NCBI GenBank assembly: GCA_023415235.1
Contig: JAEZLP010000017.1
Location: 1-64,000, forward strand
DNA: 64,000 bases
Direction: 5' to 3'
Source of the DNA: Bacillota bacterium
GTDB lineage: Bacteria > Bacillota > Clostridia > Peptostreptococcales > Anaerovoracaceae
Under the pieces are notes generated by a model. That model worked only from the letters and a program-made list of their open reading frames with translations, did no database searches and was not told where the DNA came from. Shown here in pieces: positions 8,361-16,220 of this stretch (positions are counted from its first letter, which is position 1; each line of letters starts with the position of its first letter). Both the position numbers and the translations under genes were made by a program.

Positions 8361-9197
8361 ATGAGTTTAAGAATTGTAACTCTTATGGAGGATCTCCTTC
8401 CGGAAAACTCGGAACTGGTATGCGAGCATGGCCTTTCTATTTACATAGAAATGAATGGTGTTAAAATTCTGTTCGATACTGGTCAAAGCGGGCAATTCAT
8501 AAAAAATGCTGAAAATCTGGGTATTGATTTAAGCGACTTGCAGTATGTGATCATGAGCCATGGCCATTATGATCATACAGGCGGATTGAAGGAGCTTGTT
8601 GCAGCAGTAGGAAATCCGTTTCAGTTAATTCTTGGACAGGACTTTTTTAAAAAAAGATATAAATTTGACGGTGAAAACCGAATTTCAATCGGAAGTGGAT
8701 TTGACAAGAAATATGTTCGCTTCCACAACATTGATATGAAACAAGTAACTGAGGATATTTATCCGGTAGCGAAGGATATTGCTGTCATTTCCAATTTTGA
8801 TCACAATGTTAATGTCGAGTGTCTGAACAGGAAATTCTATAAAGAACAGAAAAAAAAGCTGGTTCAGGATAATTTCAAAGACGAAATTGCATTGGTGCTT
8901 ACCCTTGAAGAGGGAGCCATAGCAGTTTTAGGCTGCTCCCATCCTGGAGTCGTGAATATTCTAAGCACTGTTGAAAGGCGCCTTGGCACAAAGCTGTATG
9001 GAGTAATTGGAGGAACCCATTTAATCGAAGCGGATGATCAGATGCTGAGGGAAACAGTCACTTATTTTAAACAAAGAGATCGCTTGCGCCTTCTTTCGAT
9101 GTTCCACTGTACAGGGGAAAAGGCATCGAGGATTTTTGAGAAAGAGTTTAATAAACAATTTGTGCAGAACTACATCGGAAATGAGATACAACTATAG
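8361..9197 (+). CDS. MBL-fold metallohydrolase (dihydropterin/ribofuranosyl-aminobenzene-phosphate-synthase-like)
   Basis: The 278-residue metallo-beta-lactamase-fold protein has the zinc signature SHGHYDHTGG at about 66-75, a GCSHPG segment near residue 193, and a late His in MFHCTG (about 249). This arrangement is shared with proteins named after methanopterin-synthesis homologues, although most bacterial members are uncharacterised. ATG 8361 follows GGAGGG. It is 26 bp after the LysR gene and probably co-transcribed with it. A hairpin with a T-rich tail at 9230-9268 ends the unit. The substrate is not predictable. Confidence 0.85.
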   Translation: MSLRIVTLMEDLLPENSELVCEHGLSIYIEMNGVKILFDTGQSGQFIKNAENLGIDLSDLQYVIMSHGHYDHTGGLKELVAAVGNPFQLILGQDFFKKRYKFDGENRISIGSGFDKKYVRFHNIDMKQVTEDIYPVAKDIAVISNFDHNVNVECLNRKFYKEQKKKLVQDNFKDEIALVLTLEEGAIAVLGCSHPGVVNILSTVERRLGTKLYGVIGGTHLIEADDQMLRETVTYFKQRDRLRLLSMFHCTGEKASRIFEKEFNKQFVQNYIGNEIQL

Positions 9198-9229
9198 GCA
9201 CATCTTGCCATATCAATTTTAATTTATTT

Positions 9230-9268
9230 GGAGTTTTCTAATCGAGAGAATAACTCCAGTATTATTTT
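9230..9268 (+). terminator. Terminator after the MBL-fold gene
   Basis: GGAGTT-TTCT pairs with AGAA-(T)-AACTCC (one bulge) around a 7-nt loop, followed by a T-rich run containing TTTTT at 9264-9268. Confidence 0.65.
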
Positions 9269-9370
9269 TGTCAGAGCATATTAAGTTATGATAGAATCTA
9301 CTATATGTTTATATTATAATAGCTACAATAATTATTAAGTTTATCACAGATAGGCAAAGGGAGTGATACA

Positions 9371-10006
9371 ATGCAGAATATCAAGGCGGCCAACAGGCTG
9401 AAGATCAATACTGTCATTAAAAATCTGGAAAAACGCGGTATGGAGGGACACTATTGCGAAACGAAGGAAGAAGCATGTGAAATGATTCTTTCTATGATCC
9501 AGGATAAAAGCGTGATATCCTGGGGTGGATCGGAAACCATCAACTCATTGGGAATCAAAGAGAAACTGGCGGAAAGGGACGTTGAAATCGTTGATCCGTA
9601 CAGCACATCGGATCCGGCAATCTCCCTCGAACGGAGAAGACAGGGACTGCTTGCGGATTACTATCTGATGAGTACCAATGCGGTAACCGCCGATGGAGAA
9701 CTAATCAATATCGACGGCACCAGCAACCGAGTTGCCGCGCTGTGCTTCGGACCAAAAAAGGTCATTGTAGTGGTCGGGGCCAATAAGATCGTGCACAGGC
9801 ATGAAGACGCCTTGGAGCGAGCGAAGCTTTCTGCGGCTGTTCCGAACAATATCAGGCTGAAACGCAATAACCCCTGCACCGTCACCGGAGTCTGCAGCGA
9901 ATGCCTCTCGAAAGAATGTATCTGCTGCAATATAGTAACAACAAGATACTGCCTCACGGCTGGCCGGATTCAGGTCATACTTGTCAATGACCATTTGGGA
10001 TTCTAA
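9371..10006 (+). CDS. LUD-domain (LutC/YkgG-like, DUF162) lactate-utilisation family protein
   Basis: The 211-residue protein matches the LUD family: a SWGGSETI segment near residue 54, the DPYSTSDPAIS stretch near 76, the YYLMSTNAVTADGELINIDG core near 97-116, and an RVAALCFGPKKVIVVVGANKI segment split around residue 130. LUD proteins occur in LutABC lactate oxidation but also alone. Here neither lutA nor lutB is beside it. The C-terminus is rich in Cys (about residues 175-195), which could bind a metal or an iron-sulfur cluster. ATG 9371 follows AAAGGGAG. A role in the hydroxy-acid island upstream is possible but inferred only from position. Confidence 0.85.
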   Translation: MQNIKAANRLKINTVIKNLEKRGMEGHYCETKEEACEMILSMIQDKSVISWGGSETINSLGIKEKLAERDVEIVDPYSTSDPAISLERRRQGLLADYYLMSTNAVTADGELINIDGTSNRVAALCFGPKKVIVVVGANKIVHRHEDALERAKLSAAVPNNIRLKRNNPCTVTGVCSECLSKECICCNIVTTRYCLTAGRIQVILVNDHLGF

Positions 10007-10022
10007 TTAAAGCAGGTGCAAA

Positions 10023-10886
10023 ATGAAAGAAATCAAAGTGGTAGTGGTGGATGATTCTCCTTTTTCTGTGTCGATGATAAGCAATATGCTGACAGAAAAT
10101 GGGTTTTCCGTCGTCGGAAGCGCAAATGGGCTGAAGGAAGCGGTTGAAGCAGTCATCGAACTGAAGCCTGACGTTGTCACGATGGATATGACCATGCCCG
10201 GTGCCGACGGAATCGAATGCACCCGGGCGATTCATAAAATTGATCCAGATATCAAAGTAATCATGGTGAGTTCCATGATGGACGATGAAATTGTCCACCG
10301 GGCAAAGAAGGTTAAGATTTCGGGTTATGTGCAAAAGCCCGTGGATGCTGAGGAGCTCGCACTACTTATCAATAGAGTGATGGCGGACGGACAGCTGTTC
10401 GAGGAGCTGGATAAGCTCTACATAGACGCCTTCAAGGAGTCTATGTCAATGACCATGAACAAGTTTTTCAAGGAGGTTCCCCAGTTCAAGGAAGAGTATA
10501 GAGTCAACGATGAAAAAGAATCCAGGGGATTTTCCGTTGTAATGGGCATTATCGGAAAGTATGTCGGAAGAATGCTGTTGGATATGTCAACCGAAACAGC
10601 AGAGAAAATTGCCGGTCATCTGATCAAGGATGAGGGGCTGAACAATGACCTCATTGTTCATGCCATTGCCGAGATTTCCAACATTATTGCAGGGAACGCA
10701 TGCTCTATGATCAATAAGACCAACAACCTCTATGGCTTCCGCGTAGCGCCGCCTACTGCCGTTTACGGGCAATCCATCATGATATCCAAGGCTGAGCTCA
10801 GCACGGTTACCTCAGTGGTTGGAGATACGTCTTTCGGTGAAATCTATATGAACATAGGGTTCAGCAGGAGCGATACCAATGAATGA
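10023..10886 (+). CDS. Response regulator receiver domain fused to a CheX-like phosphatase domain
   Basis: Residues 1-120 form a complete receiver domain: acidic pair Asp10/Asp11, phospho-acceptor Asp55 in MDMTMPG, Ser83/Ser84 and Lys105 in QKPVD. Residues from about 130 to 287 resemble CheX, with the E-x-x-N phosphatase signature in AEISNIIAGN near residue 218. CheX proteins dephosphorylate CheY-P, so the fusion could act on its own receiver or on partners. The gene overlaps the next CheX-like gene by 8 bp (translational coupling). No CheA, CheW or flagellar gene is in the window. Confidence 0.88.
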   Translation: MKEIKVVVVDDSPFSVSMISNMLTENGFSVVGSANGLKEAVEAVIELKPDVVTMDMTMPGADGIECTRAIHKIDPDIKVIMVSSMMDDEIVHRAKKVKISGYVQKPVDAEELALLINRVMADGQLFEELDKLYIDAFKESMSMTMNKFFKEVPQFKEEYRVNDEKESRGFSVVMGIIGKYVGRMLLDMSTETAEKIAGHLIKDEGLNNDLIVHAIAEISNIIAGNACSMINKTNNLYGFRVAPPTAVYGQSIMISKAELSTVTSVVGDTSFGEIYMNIGFSRSDTNE

Positions 10887-11343
10887 GGAACATTTGAATG
10901 CAATTTCCAATGCCGTATTAAACGTTTCGCCTCAACTGGGAATCGAAGGTGTCGAATTCGCCGGCATCGGAGAGTGCGGCAAAAATATTGATACATCAGG
11001 AGTCGTTTGCATTGTCGGTGTGATCGGAGATCTTACAGGTAATGTGATATTTTCCATGAGCGAGGATTGCGCCAAGTGGATCGCTTCAGCCATGATGGGC
11101 GGGATGGAAGTCATGGAGTTCGATGAGCTTGCCCAAAGCGCTATCTCGGAGCTGAGCAACATGCTGGCGGCGAATTCTTCCATGGGCTTGTCGGAGATGG
11201 GACTGAATACGGATATTTCGACTCCCACAATGATGCAGGGTGTCTTTACCCTGAGCGGTGCCTATGATCAGTGCAGTTGCATTGAGATAAAGGTAGGAGA
11301 ATTCAAATTTGATGTGTACGTATCACTCCTGCCGCGCAGCTAA
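10879..11343 (+). CDS. CheX-family (CheY-P phosphatase-like) protein
   Basis: The 154-residue single-domain CheX-like protein carries the E-x-x-N active-site pattern in SELSNMLAAN near residue 95, and a GDLTGNVIFSM strand segment near residue 48 that is typical of CheC/CheX/FliY proteins. Its start lies within the last codons of the REC-CheX gene, so the two are coupled and probably made in fixed ratio. The family dephosphorylates CheY-like receivers. CheX usually dimerises, so this protein may pair with the upstream CheX domain. Its target is unknown. Confidence 0.82.
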   Translation: MNEEHLNAISNAVLNVSPQLGIEGVEFAGIGECGKNIDTSGVVCIVGVIGDLTGNVIFSMSEDCAKWIASAMMGGMEVMEFDELAQSAISELSNMLAANSSMGLSEMGLNTDISTPTMMQGVFTLSGAYDQCSCIEIKVGEFKFDVYVSLLPRS

Positions 11344-11379
11344 CTGCAGGTAGCGGTTGAAATCCAAGGGGGGAAGATT

Positions 11380-11807
11380 ATGAGAAATGCAGAAAAGACA
11401 ATCGGAGGCATCATCGACAAACAGTCGGTAGCATTTATCAGTTCATTGGACGAGGAGGGGTTTCCCAACATGAAAGCCATGCTCGCTCCGAGAGTCCGGG
11501 AAGGGATCAGGACCTTTTATTTCACGACAAACACATCCTCCAAACGGGTCGCGCATTACAGGAGCGATCCAAGGGCTTGTTTATATTTCTGTGATAGGAG
11601 ATTTTTCAGAGGTGTTATGCTGAAAGGGCATATGGAAGTGCTCGAGGATAGCCAAAGCAAAGAGCTGATCTGGCGGGATGGAGATACGATGTATTATCCA
11701 CACTGGGGGTCACCGACCCGGACTACTGTGTGCTGAAGTTTACCGCGCAATCGGGAAGATATTACTCTAATTTTAAATCGGAGGATTTCGTAATAGATTT
11801 CTGCTGA
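11380..11807 (+). pseudogene. Pyridoxamine 5'-phosphate oxidase-family flavoprotein, frameshifted at a G tract
   Basis: The frame from ATG 11380 encodes a pyridoxamine-phosphate-oxidase-like split-barrel protein (SVAFISSLDEEGFPNMKAML near residue 14; FYFTTNTSSKRVAHY near 46). It changes frame at a run of five G at 11705-11709 and stops at 11736. Adding one G joins it to the expected family C-terminus in the next frame (VTDPDYCVLKF, then GRYYSNFKSEDF), which ends at 11807 for a total of about 142 residues. So the gene is broken by a one-base loss, or the tract is phase-variable, or the base call is wrong. GGGGGGAAG precedes the ATG. Confidence 0.82.
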
Positions 11808-11895
11808 CCGTCGACCACGGCGGACTGTATTTTTTAAATAATAGGAGTAAACAGGGGACAGAATGATTGAAACGAAAGGAAAGAGGTAAAAGAGT

Positions 11896-12090
11896 ATGAA
11901 TTTTGCGGAGTATAGTCGATGGATGAGCATTGCGGCAGTCGTTATTCTAATCGGCGTCGTTATTGTATCACGGGTACTAAGAAATGTGGCGATCACGAAA
12001 CCCAACCTGCAAAAGGGAGCGATGATAGTAGCGGCGGCATTCTTAACTATCTTTCTGGTGTGGGGTGTGCTTTATGAGGTTCTCCGATAA
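11896..12090 (+). CDS. Small two-helix membrane protein of unknown function
   Basis: The 64-residue protein has two hydrophobic helices (about 11-27 and 42-60) separated by a short loop containing RNVAITKPNLQKG. A purine-rich AAGAGG lies about 10 nt upstream of the ATG. I do not recognise a family. The ORF is compact, basic in its loop, and positioned between the frameshifted oxidase and the long gap before the ribosomal operon. Coding is likely but unproven. Confidence 0.6.
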   Translation: MNFAEYSRWMSIAAVVILIGVVIVSRVLRNVAITKPNLQKGAMIVAAAFLTIFLVWGVLYEVLR

Positions 12091-12423
12091 ACCGAAAGGA
12101 ATATTTCGGAAAACCGCCGGGATAATCCCCATGATCAACCCGGTGCAAGGATCATTCGGGGAAACCGCCGGGAATATATAAAACCCACAATCAATTAGCT
12201 GTTACGATTGTTAGAACTGGTTCGGGGCAGGAAAACCCGAAGCTGTCCAGACCTCGCAAAATGTTGAAATACAGCGATTTATTGTCTTTTTTTCATGGGA
12301 AGCAAGTACATATATGAAACGCCCCGATGCGTGTATGGATAGCATCCCGTCTAAACGTTGAAATTGTCAGATAATTTCTTGAAAAAACTTCTCTTTTTTT
12401 GCAATATTTTTTTGGAAAAACTC
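12091..12423 (+). other. Non-coding gap before the S10 operon promoter, with repeats and a hairpin
   Basis: I see no convincing gene here. The segment AAACCGCCGGGA occurs twice in nearly the same context (around 12113-12124 and 12163-12174). Between them lies a hairpin pairing CCCC-ATGATC with GATCAT-TC-GGGG (about 12127-12160). GC-rich patches give way to an AT-rich stretch with long T runs before the promoter. No known riboswitch class is recognised. Confidence 0.5.
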
Positions 12424-12452
12424 TTGCAATCTCCACCAATCTGTAATATACT
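12424..12452 (+). promoter_or_regulatory. Main promoter of the S10-spc-alpha operon
   Basis: The -35 box TTGCAA (12424-12429) and the -10 box TATACT (12447-12452) are 17 bp apart, with T-rich (UP-element-like) runs upstream. It lies directly before a leader of about 240 nt and the first gene, rpsJ. Confidence 0.75.
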
Positions 12453-12458
12453 CTAAAA

Positions 12459-12698
12459 GCTTGCTAAAAAAGGCGATGAAGCAGGAAGTTGCTGAGCTAT
12501 CAGGTAATTTCTGCAGAGAATTGTCCGTTCCAGAAACGGGCGAAGGGATTCTCGCGCTTTTTGCTTTGTGTAAAAAAATATGAAACACACGGCGCCGTGT
12601 ACCGAGAAGGCAAAAACCTCGAACACGTTGAAAGCGCAAGCTGGAACCCCTCGTACAGGCATAGCGAAAACGTACGAAAATCAAGGAGGAAAGAAAGA
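12459..12698 (+). promoter_or_regulatory. Long structured leader of the S10 operon
   Basis: The predicted transcript has about 240 nt before rpsJ. It contains a 14-nt perfect palindrome at 12587-12600 (ACACGGCGCCGTGT), a TCGTAC/GTACGA stem ending just before the ribosome site (about 12652-12677), and a G/C hairpin followed by CTTTTTG near 12557 that could act as an attenuator. Ribosomal-protein (L4-type) feedback is known for S10 leaders in some bacteria; no known class is clearly matched here. Confidence 0.45.
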
Positions 12699-13010
12699 AT
12701 GAGCGAACAACAAAAAATCAGAATCAAGCTGAAGGCTTATGACCACAAGACTTTGGATCAGTCGGCAGCGAAGATCGTTGAGACAGCCAAGAAAACGGGC
12801 GCTGACGTATCCGGCCCGATTCCGCTTCCAACAGAAAAGCAAGTTATCACAATCTTGAGAGCCGTTCACAAGTACAAGGACAGCAGAGAGCAGTTCGAAC
12901 AGAGAACGCACAAGAGACTGATCGATATCTCAAATACAACACCGAAAACTGTTGATGCGCTGATGAAGCTGGACTTACCGGCTGGCGTGGATATCGAAAT
13001 CAAGCTGTAA
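12699..13010 (+). CDS. rpsJ: 30S ribosomal protein S10
   Basis: Component of the 30S head and first gene of the operon. The 103-residue chain has the expected KIRIKLKAYDHK start, the PLPTEKQVITILR segment and the conserved loop residues of S10. S10 (NusE) also takes part in antitermination. ATG 12699 follows AAGGAGGAAAG; the longer ORF reading into the leader is not needed. A gap of 100 nt with a hairpin (13032-13062) precedes rplC, which is longer than most gaps in this operon. Confidence 0.98.
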   Translation: MSEQQKIRIKLKAYDHKTLDQSAAKIVETAKKTGADVSGPIPLPTEKQVITILRAVHKYKDSREQFEQRTHKRLIDISNTTPKTVDALMKLDLPAGVDIEIKL

Positions 13011-13031
13011 GAAAGTTTTACGAAATTTTCT

Positions 13032-13062
13032 ACTAAGGCATTATAAGGGAACTCCCCTTAGT
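13032..13062 (+). other. Hairpin between rpsJ and rplC
   Basis: ACTAAGG (13032-13038) pairs with CCTTAGT (13056-13062), and an inner GGG/CCC may extend the stem. No T tract follows, so an mRNA processing or translational element is more likely than a terminator. Confidence 0.55.
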
Positions 13063-13110
13063 ATGATTGCTCGAAAGAGTAATCCGCTGTAAGAATTTAG
13101 GAGGATGAAT

Positions 13111-13746
13111 ATGAAGACAATTTTAGGAAAAAAAATCGGAATGACTCAGATTTTTTCCGAAGCTGGCGAGGCGATTCCGGTTACTGTAATTGAAGCAGGC
13201 CCAGCGGTCGTAACTCAGATCAAAACCGTTGAAACAGACGGATACAACGCAGTTCAGATCGGATTTGGCGATGTGAAAGAGCAGAGAATGAACAAACCTG
13301 AAAAAGGTCATTTTGCAAAATGGCAGGCTCCGCTGAAAAAACACCTGACAGAGATCAGACTGGACGAAGGCGAAACCTATGAACCGAATCAGGTTATCAC
13401 AGTGGCTGATTTCGAAGTTGGAAAGAAACTCGATATCACAGGCGTTTCCAAGGGAAAAGGAACCCAGGGTAACATCAAGAGACACGGACACCACAGAGGT
13501 CCTGAAACTCACGGTTCAAAACACAAAAGACTCCCCGGAGCTCTGGCCGCAGGAACATATCCTTCCAGAGTATTCAAGGGCAACAAGGGACCCGGAAGAA
13601 TGGGTCGTGAAGCCATCACAGTTCAGAACGTTGTTCTCGTAAAAGTGATCGAAGACAGAAACCTGATGCTCGTAAAAGGCGCGGTACCGGGTGCCAAGGG
13701 CGGCCTGCTCCGCATCCAGTATGCAGTTAAAGGTCAGGACAAATAG
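13111..13746 (+). CDS. rplC: 50S ribosomal protein L3
   Basis: Early-assembly 50S protein near the peptidyl-transferase centre. The 211 residues contain the LGKKIGMTQIF start, the KGKGTQGNIKRHG segment and the central GPETHGSKHKR loop that reaches toward the active site. ATG 13111 is used because AGGAGG (13099-13104) lies 6 nt before it; the in-frame ATG at 13105 directly abuts that site. It is followed by rplD after 28 bp. Confidence 0.98.
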   Translation: MKTILGKKIGMTQIFSEAGEAIPVTVIEAGPAVVTQIKTVETDGYNAVQIGFGDVKEQRMNKPEKGHFAKWQAPLKKHLTEIRLDEGETYEPNQVITVADFEVGKKLDITGVSKGKGTQGNIKRHGHHRGPETHGSKHKRLPGALAAGTYPSRVFKGNKGPGRMGREAITVQNVVLVKVIEDRNLMLVKGAVPGAKGGLLRIQYAVKGQDK

Positions 13747-13774
13747 ATAACGACTTCAGAAAGGAGGAAGTAAA

Positions 13775-14398
13775 ATGGCAAAAGTAACAATGCTGAACAT
13801 GGCCGGAGCAGAAGCCGGCAGCATCGAATTGAAAGATGACATCTTCGGAATCGAAGTGAATCAGTACGCTGTACATGAAGTAATCAAAAACTATCTGGCA
13901 AACCAGAGACAGGGCACTCAGTCAGCGAAGAACAGAGGCGAAGTCAGAGGCGGTGGGAAAAAGCCTTTCAGACAGAAGGGAACCGGACGCCACAGACAGG
14001 GAAGCTCAACAGATCCATCTCAGGTTGGCGGTGGTGTTGTATTCGCACCGAAGCCAAGAGATTACAGATATACGGTATCCAAAAAATTGAAGAGACTTGC
14101 AATGAAGTCGGCTTTATCCTCAAAGGTGGGGGAAAAGGAAATTATCGTACTTGATTCCTTAACCTTTGGAGCACCAAAGACAAAAGACATGATCAAGGTG
14201 CTTGAAAACGTGAAGGCTGCCAAAAAGGCCCTGATCGTTATGGCTGACAAGGACGAGAATGTAATCAAGTCCGCAGCCAACATCCCCGGAGTTAAAACTA
14301 CCTTGGTAAGCACAATGAACGTATATGAGATCATAAATCATACAAGCTTTATTGTGACCAAGGACGCGATCAACAAAATTGAGGAGGTGTATTCATAA
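13775..14398 (+). CDS. rplD: 50S ribosomal protein L4
   Basis: 207-residue 50S protein whose internal loop lines the exit tunnel. The loop signature is present (RQGTQSAKNRGEVRGGGKKP and GTGRHRQGS near residues 45-75). In other bacteria L4 also represses its own operon by binding the S10 leader, which makes the long leader here relevant. AAGGAGG precedes the ATG. The stop and the rplW start overlap by one base (TAATG), so the genes are translationally coupled. Confidence 0.98.
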   Translation: MAKVTMLNMAGAEAGSIELKDDIFGIEVNQYAVHEVIKNYLANQRQGTQSAKNRGEVRGGGKKPFRQKGTGRHRQGSSTDPSQVGGGVVFAPKPRDYRYTVSKKLKRLAMKSALSSKVGEKEIIVLDSLTFGAPKTKDMIKVLENVKAAKKALIVMADKDENVIKSAANIPGVKTTLVSTMNVYEIINHTSFIVTKDAINKIEEVYS

Positions 14399-14688
14399 TG
14401 ACAACCCCCTATGATGTAATAATCAAGCCGGTTATTTCCGAAAGATCCATGGATGATGCGGCGAACAAAAAATATACTTTCAAGGTTGCTGTCAATGCAA
14501 ACAAGACTCAGGTCAAGCATGCACTGGAAGAAATCTTCGGAGTAGAAGTAGAAAAAGTCAACATTATGAATGTTCAAGGTAAAGTTAAAAGAATGGGAAG
14601 AAACGTGGGAAGAAGAGCGGCATCCAAGAAAGCCATCGTTACCCTTACGGCTAAGAGTAAGGAAATCGAATTCTTCCAAGGTCTGTAA
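14398..14688 (+). CDS. rplW: 50S ribosomal protein L23
   Basis: 96-residue protein at the tunnel exit, a docking point for trigger factor and SRP. It shows the typical VIIKPVISERSMDD opening, the VNANKTQVKHALEEIFGV segment and a basic loop with GKVKRMGRNVGRR. The start codon shares one base with the rplD stop. The gap to rplB is 15 nt with AAGGAGGG, so it is co-expressed with both neighbours. Length and motifs are normal. Confidence 0.98.
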   Translation: MTTPYDVIIKPVISERSMDDAANKKYTFKVAVNANKTQVKHALEEIFGVEVEKVNIMNVQGKVKRMGRNVGRRAASKKAIVTLTAKSKEIEFFQGL

Positions 14689-14703
14689 GGAGGGACGAAA
14701 GAT

Positions 14704-15537
14704 ATGGGAATCAGAAAATATAATCCGACCTCTCCTGGATTAAGAGGGATGACGGTTTCAACTTTTGAAGAAATTACAACGAGTACCCCGGAAAAGTCTC
14801 TTACAGTTACTCTTAAGAAGAACGCAGGAAGAAACGTTCGCGGTAAGATTACAGTAAGACATAGAGGCGGCGGTACCAGAGCGAAATACAGAATCATTGA
14901 TTTCAAAAGAAACAAAGACGGTATTCCAGGAAAAGTCACAACGATCGAATATGATCCGAACAGAAGCGCCAACATTGCTCTGATCGTTTATGCGGACGGA
15001 GAAAAGAGATACATCATCGCACCGAATAAGCTGGTGGTCGGAGATGTGGTCGTATCCGGACCGGACGCGGATATCAAGGTTGGAAACGCTCTTCCGGTTG
15101 CAAACATTCCGGTGGGTACCATTATCCACAACATCGAAATGAAGCCGGGTAAGGGCGGACAGATGGTTCGTTCCGCAGGAAACGGCGCTCAGCTGATGGC
15201 GAAAGAAGGAGATTACGCTTCCGTAAGACTTCCTTCCGGCGAAGTAAGAAAAATCAGAATGGAATGCAGAGCCACAATCGGCGAAGTCGGAAACCTGGAT
15301 CATGAGAACATCAAGATCGGTAAAGCAGGAAGAAAAAGACACATGGGTATCAGACCTACCGTTAGAGGTTCCGTAATGAACCCGAACGACCATCCACACG
15401 GCGGTGGTGAAGGCAAGACCGGAATCGGTAGAGTCAGCCCGGTTACTCCTTGGGGTAAGCCTGCTCTTGGTTACAAGACAAGAAAGAAGAACAATCCGTC
15501 TAATCAATATATCGTAAAAAAACGTAACGAAAAATAG
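14704..15537 (+). CDS. rplB: 50S ribosomal protein L2
   Basis: 277-residue protein needed for subunit association and peptidyl-transferase assembly. Recognised by RGKITVRHRGGGTRAKYRIIDF, the central GPDADIKVGNALPV region and the C-terminal MNPNDHPHGGGEGKTGIGR loop containing the conserved His implicated in activity. Ribosome site AAGGAGGG. Standard length and operon position between rplW and rpsS. Confidence 0.98.
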   Translation: MGIRKYNPTSPGLRGMTVSTFEEITTSTPEKSLTVTLKKNAGRNVRGKITVRHRGGGTRAKYRIIDFKRNKDGIPGKVTTIEYDPNRSANIALIVYADGEKRYIIAPNKLVVGDVVVSGPDADIKVGNALPVANIPVGTIIHNIEMKPGKGGQMVRSAGNGAQLMAKEGDYASVRLPSGEVRKIRMECRATIGEVGNLDHENIKIGKAGRKRHMGIRPTVRGSVMNPNDHPHGGGEGKTGIGRVSPVTPWGKPALGYKTRKKNNPSNQYIVKKRNEK

Positions 15538-15559
15538 TTGAAGGGAGGAAGCAAAGAAA

Positions 15560-15844
15560 ATGGGAAGATCACTTAAAAAGGGCCCTTTTGTGAATGCGAA
15601 GCTGCTGAAGACCATCGATGAGTTGAATGCAGCCAACGAAAAGAAAGTATTAAAAACATGGTCAAGACCATCAACTATATTCCCACAGTTCGTGGGACAT
15701 ACAATTGCTGTGCATGACGGAAAAAAGCACGTTCCGGTATATATCACTGAGGATATGGTAGGACACAGACTCGGAGAGTTTGCTCCGACAAGAAACTACA
15801 GAGGTCATGCCGCAGACAAGTCTTCGAAAGTTAAGAAAAAATAA
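15560..15844 (+). CDS. rpsS: 30S ribosomal protein S19
   Basis: 94-residue 30S head protein that works with S13. It begins MGRSLKKGPFVN and contains the WSRPSTIFPQFVGHTIAVHDGKKH core split over two strands, then the LGEFAPTRNYRGH loop. AAGGGAGGAAG lies upstream. It fits precisely between rplB and rplV, as expected for the S10 operon, and ends in a lysine-rich tail. Confidence 0.98.
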   Translation: MGRSLKKGPFVNAKLLKTIDELNAANEKKVLKTWSRPSTIFPQFVGHTIAVHDGKKHVPVYITEDMVGHRLGEFAPTRNYRGHAADKSSKVKKK

Positions 15845-15863
15845 GTAAGGAGGATCTTAATCA

Positions 15864-16196
15864 ATGGAAGCAAAAGCAGTTGCAAAATATGTAAGGATGT
15901 CTCCTATCAAGCTGAAGCCCGTTACCGACCTGGTAAGAGGAAAGAACTTAAGCGAGGCGCTGACCATATTGAAATTCACACCGGGAAAAGGTGCTGAAAT
16001 TGTAGAGAAAGTTGTAAAATCAGCGGCAGCAAACGCTGAGAACAATTTCGACATGAACGTTGACAAGCTTTACGTTGCTGAAGTATATGCTCACCAGGGA
16101 CCGACTATGAAGAGATGGAGAGCAGGCGCGCAGGGAAGAGCATCCGTTATTCTTAAGAGAAGCAGCCACGTAGGCGTAACTTTAAAGGAAAGATAA
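15864..16196 (+). CDS. rplV: 50S ribosomal protein L22
   Basis: 110-residue 50S protein lining the exit tunnel opposite L4. It has the usual start (AKYVRMSPIKLKPVTDLVRG), the AANAENNFDMNVDKLYV segment, and the tunnel hairpin region GPTMKRWRAGAQGRAS. Mutations in that hairpin give macrolide resistance in other species; no unusual change is evident by eye. AAGGAGG precedes ATG 15864. Confidence 0.98.
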   Translation: MEAKAVAKYVRMSPIKLKPVTDLVRGKNLSEALTILKFTPGKGAEIVEKVVKSAAANAENNFDMNVDKLYVAEVYAHQGPTMKRWRAGAQGRASVILKRSSHVGVTLKER

Positions 16197-16220
16197 TATT
16201 CAGAACAGGAGGTTCGTTGA

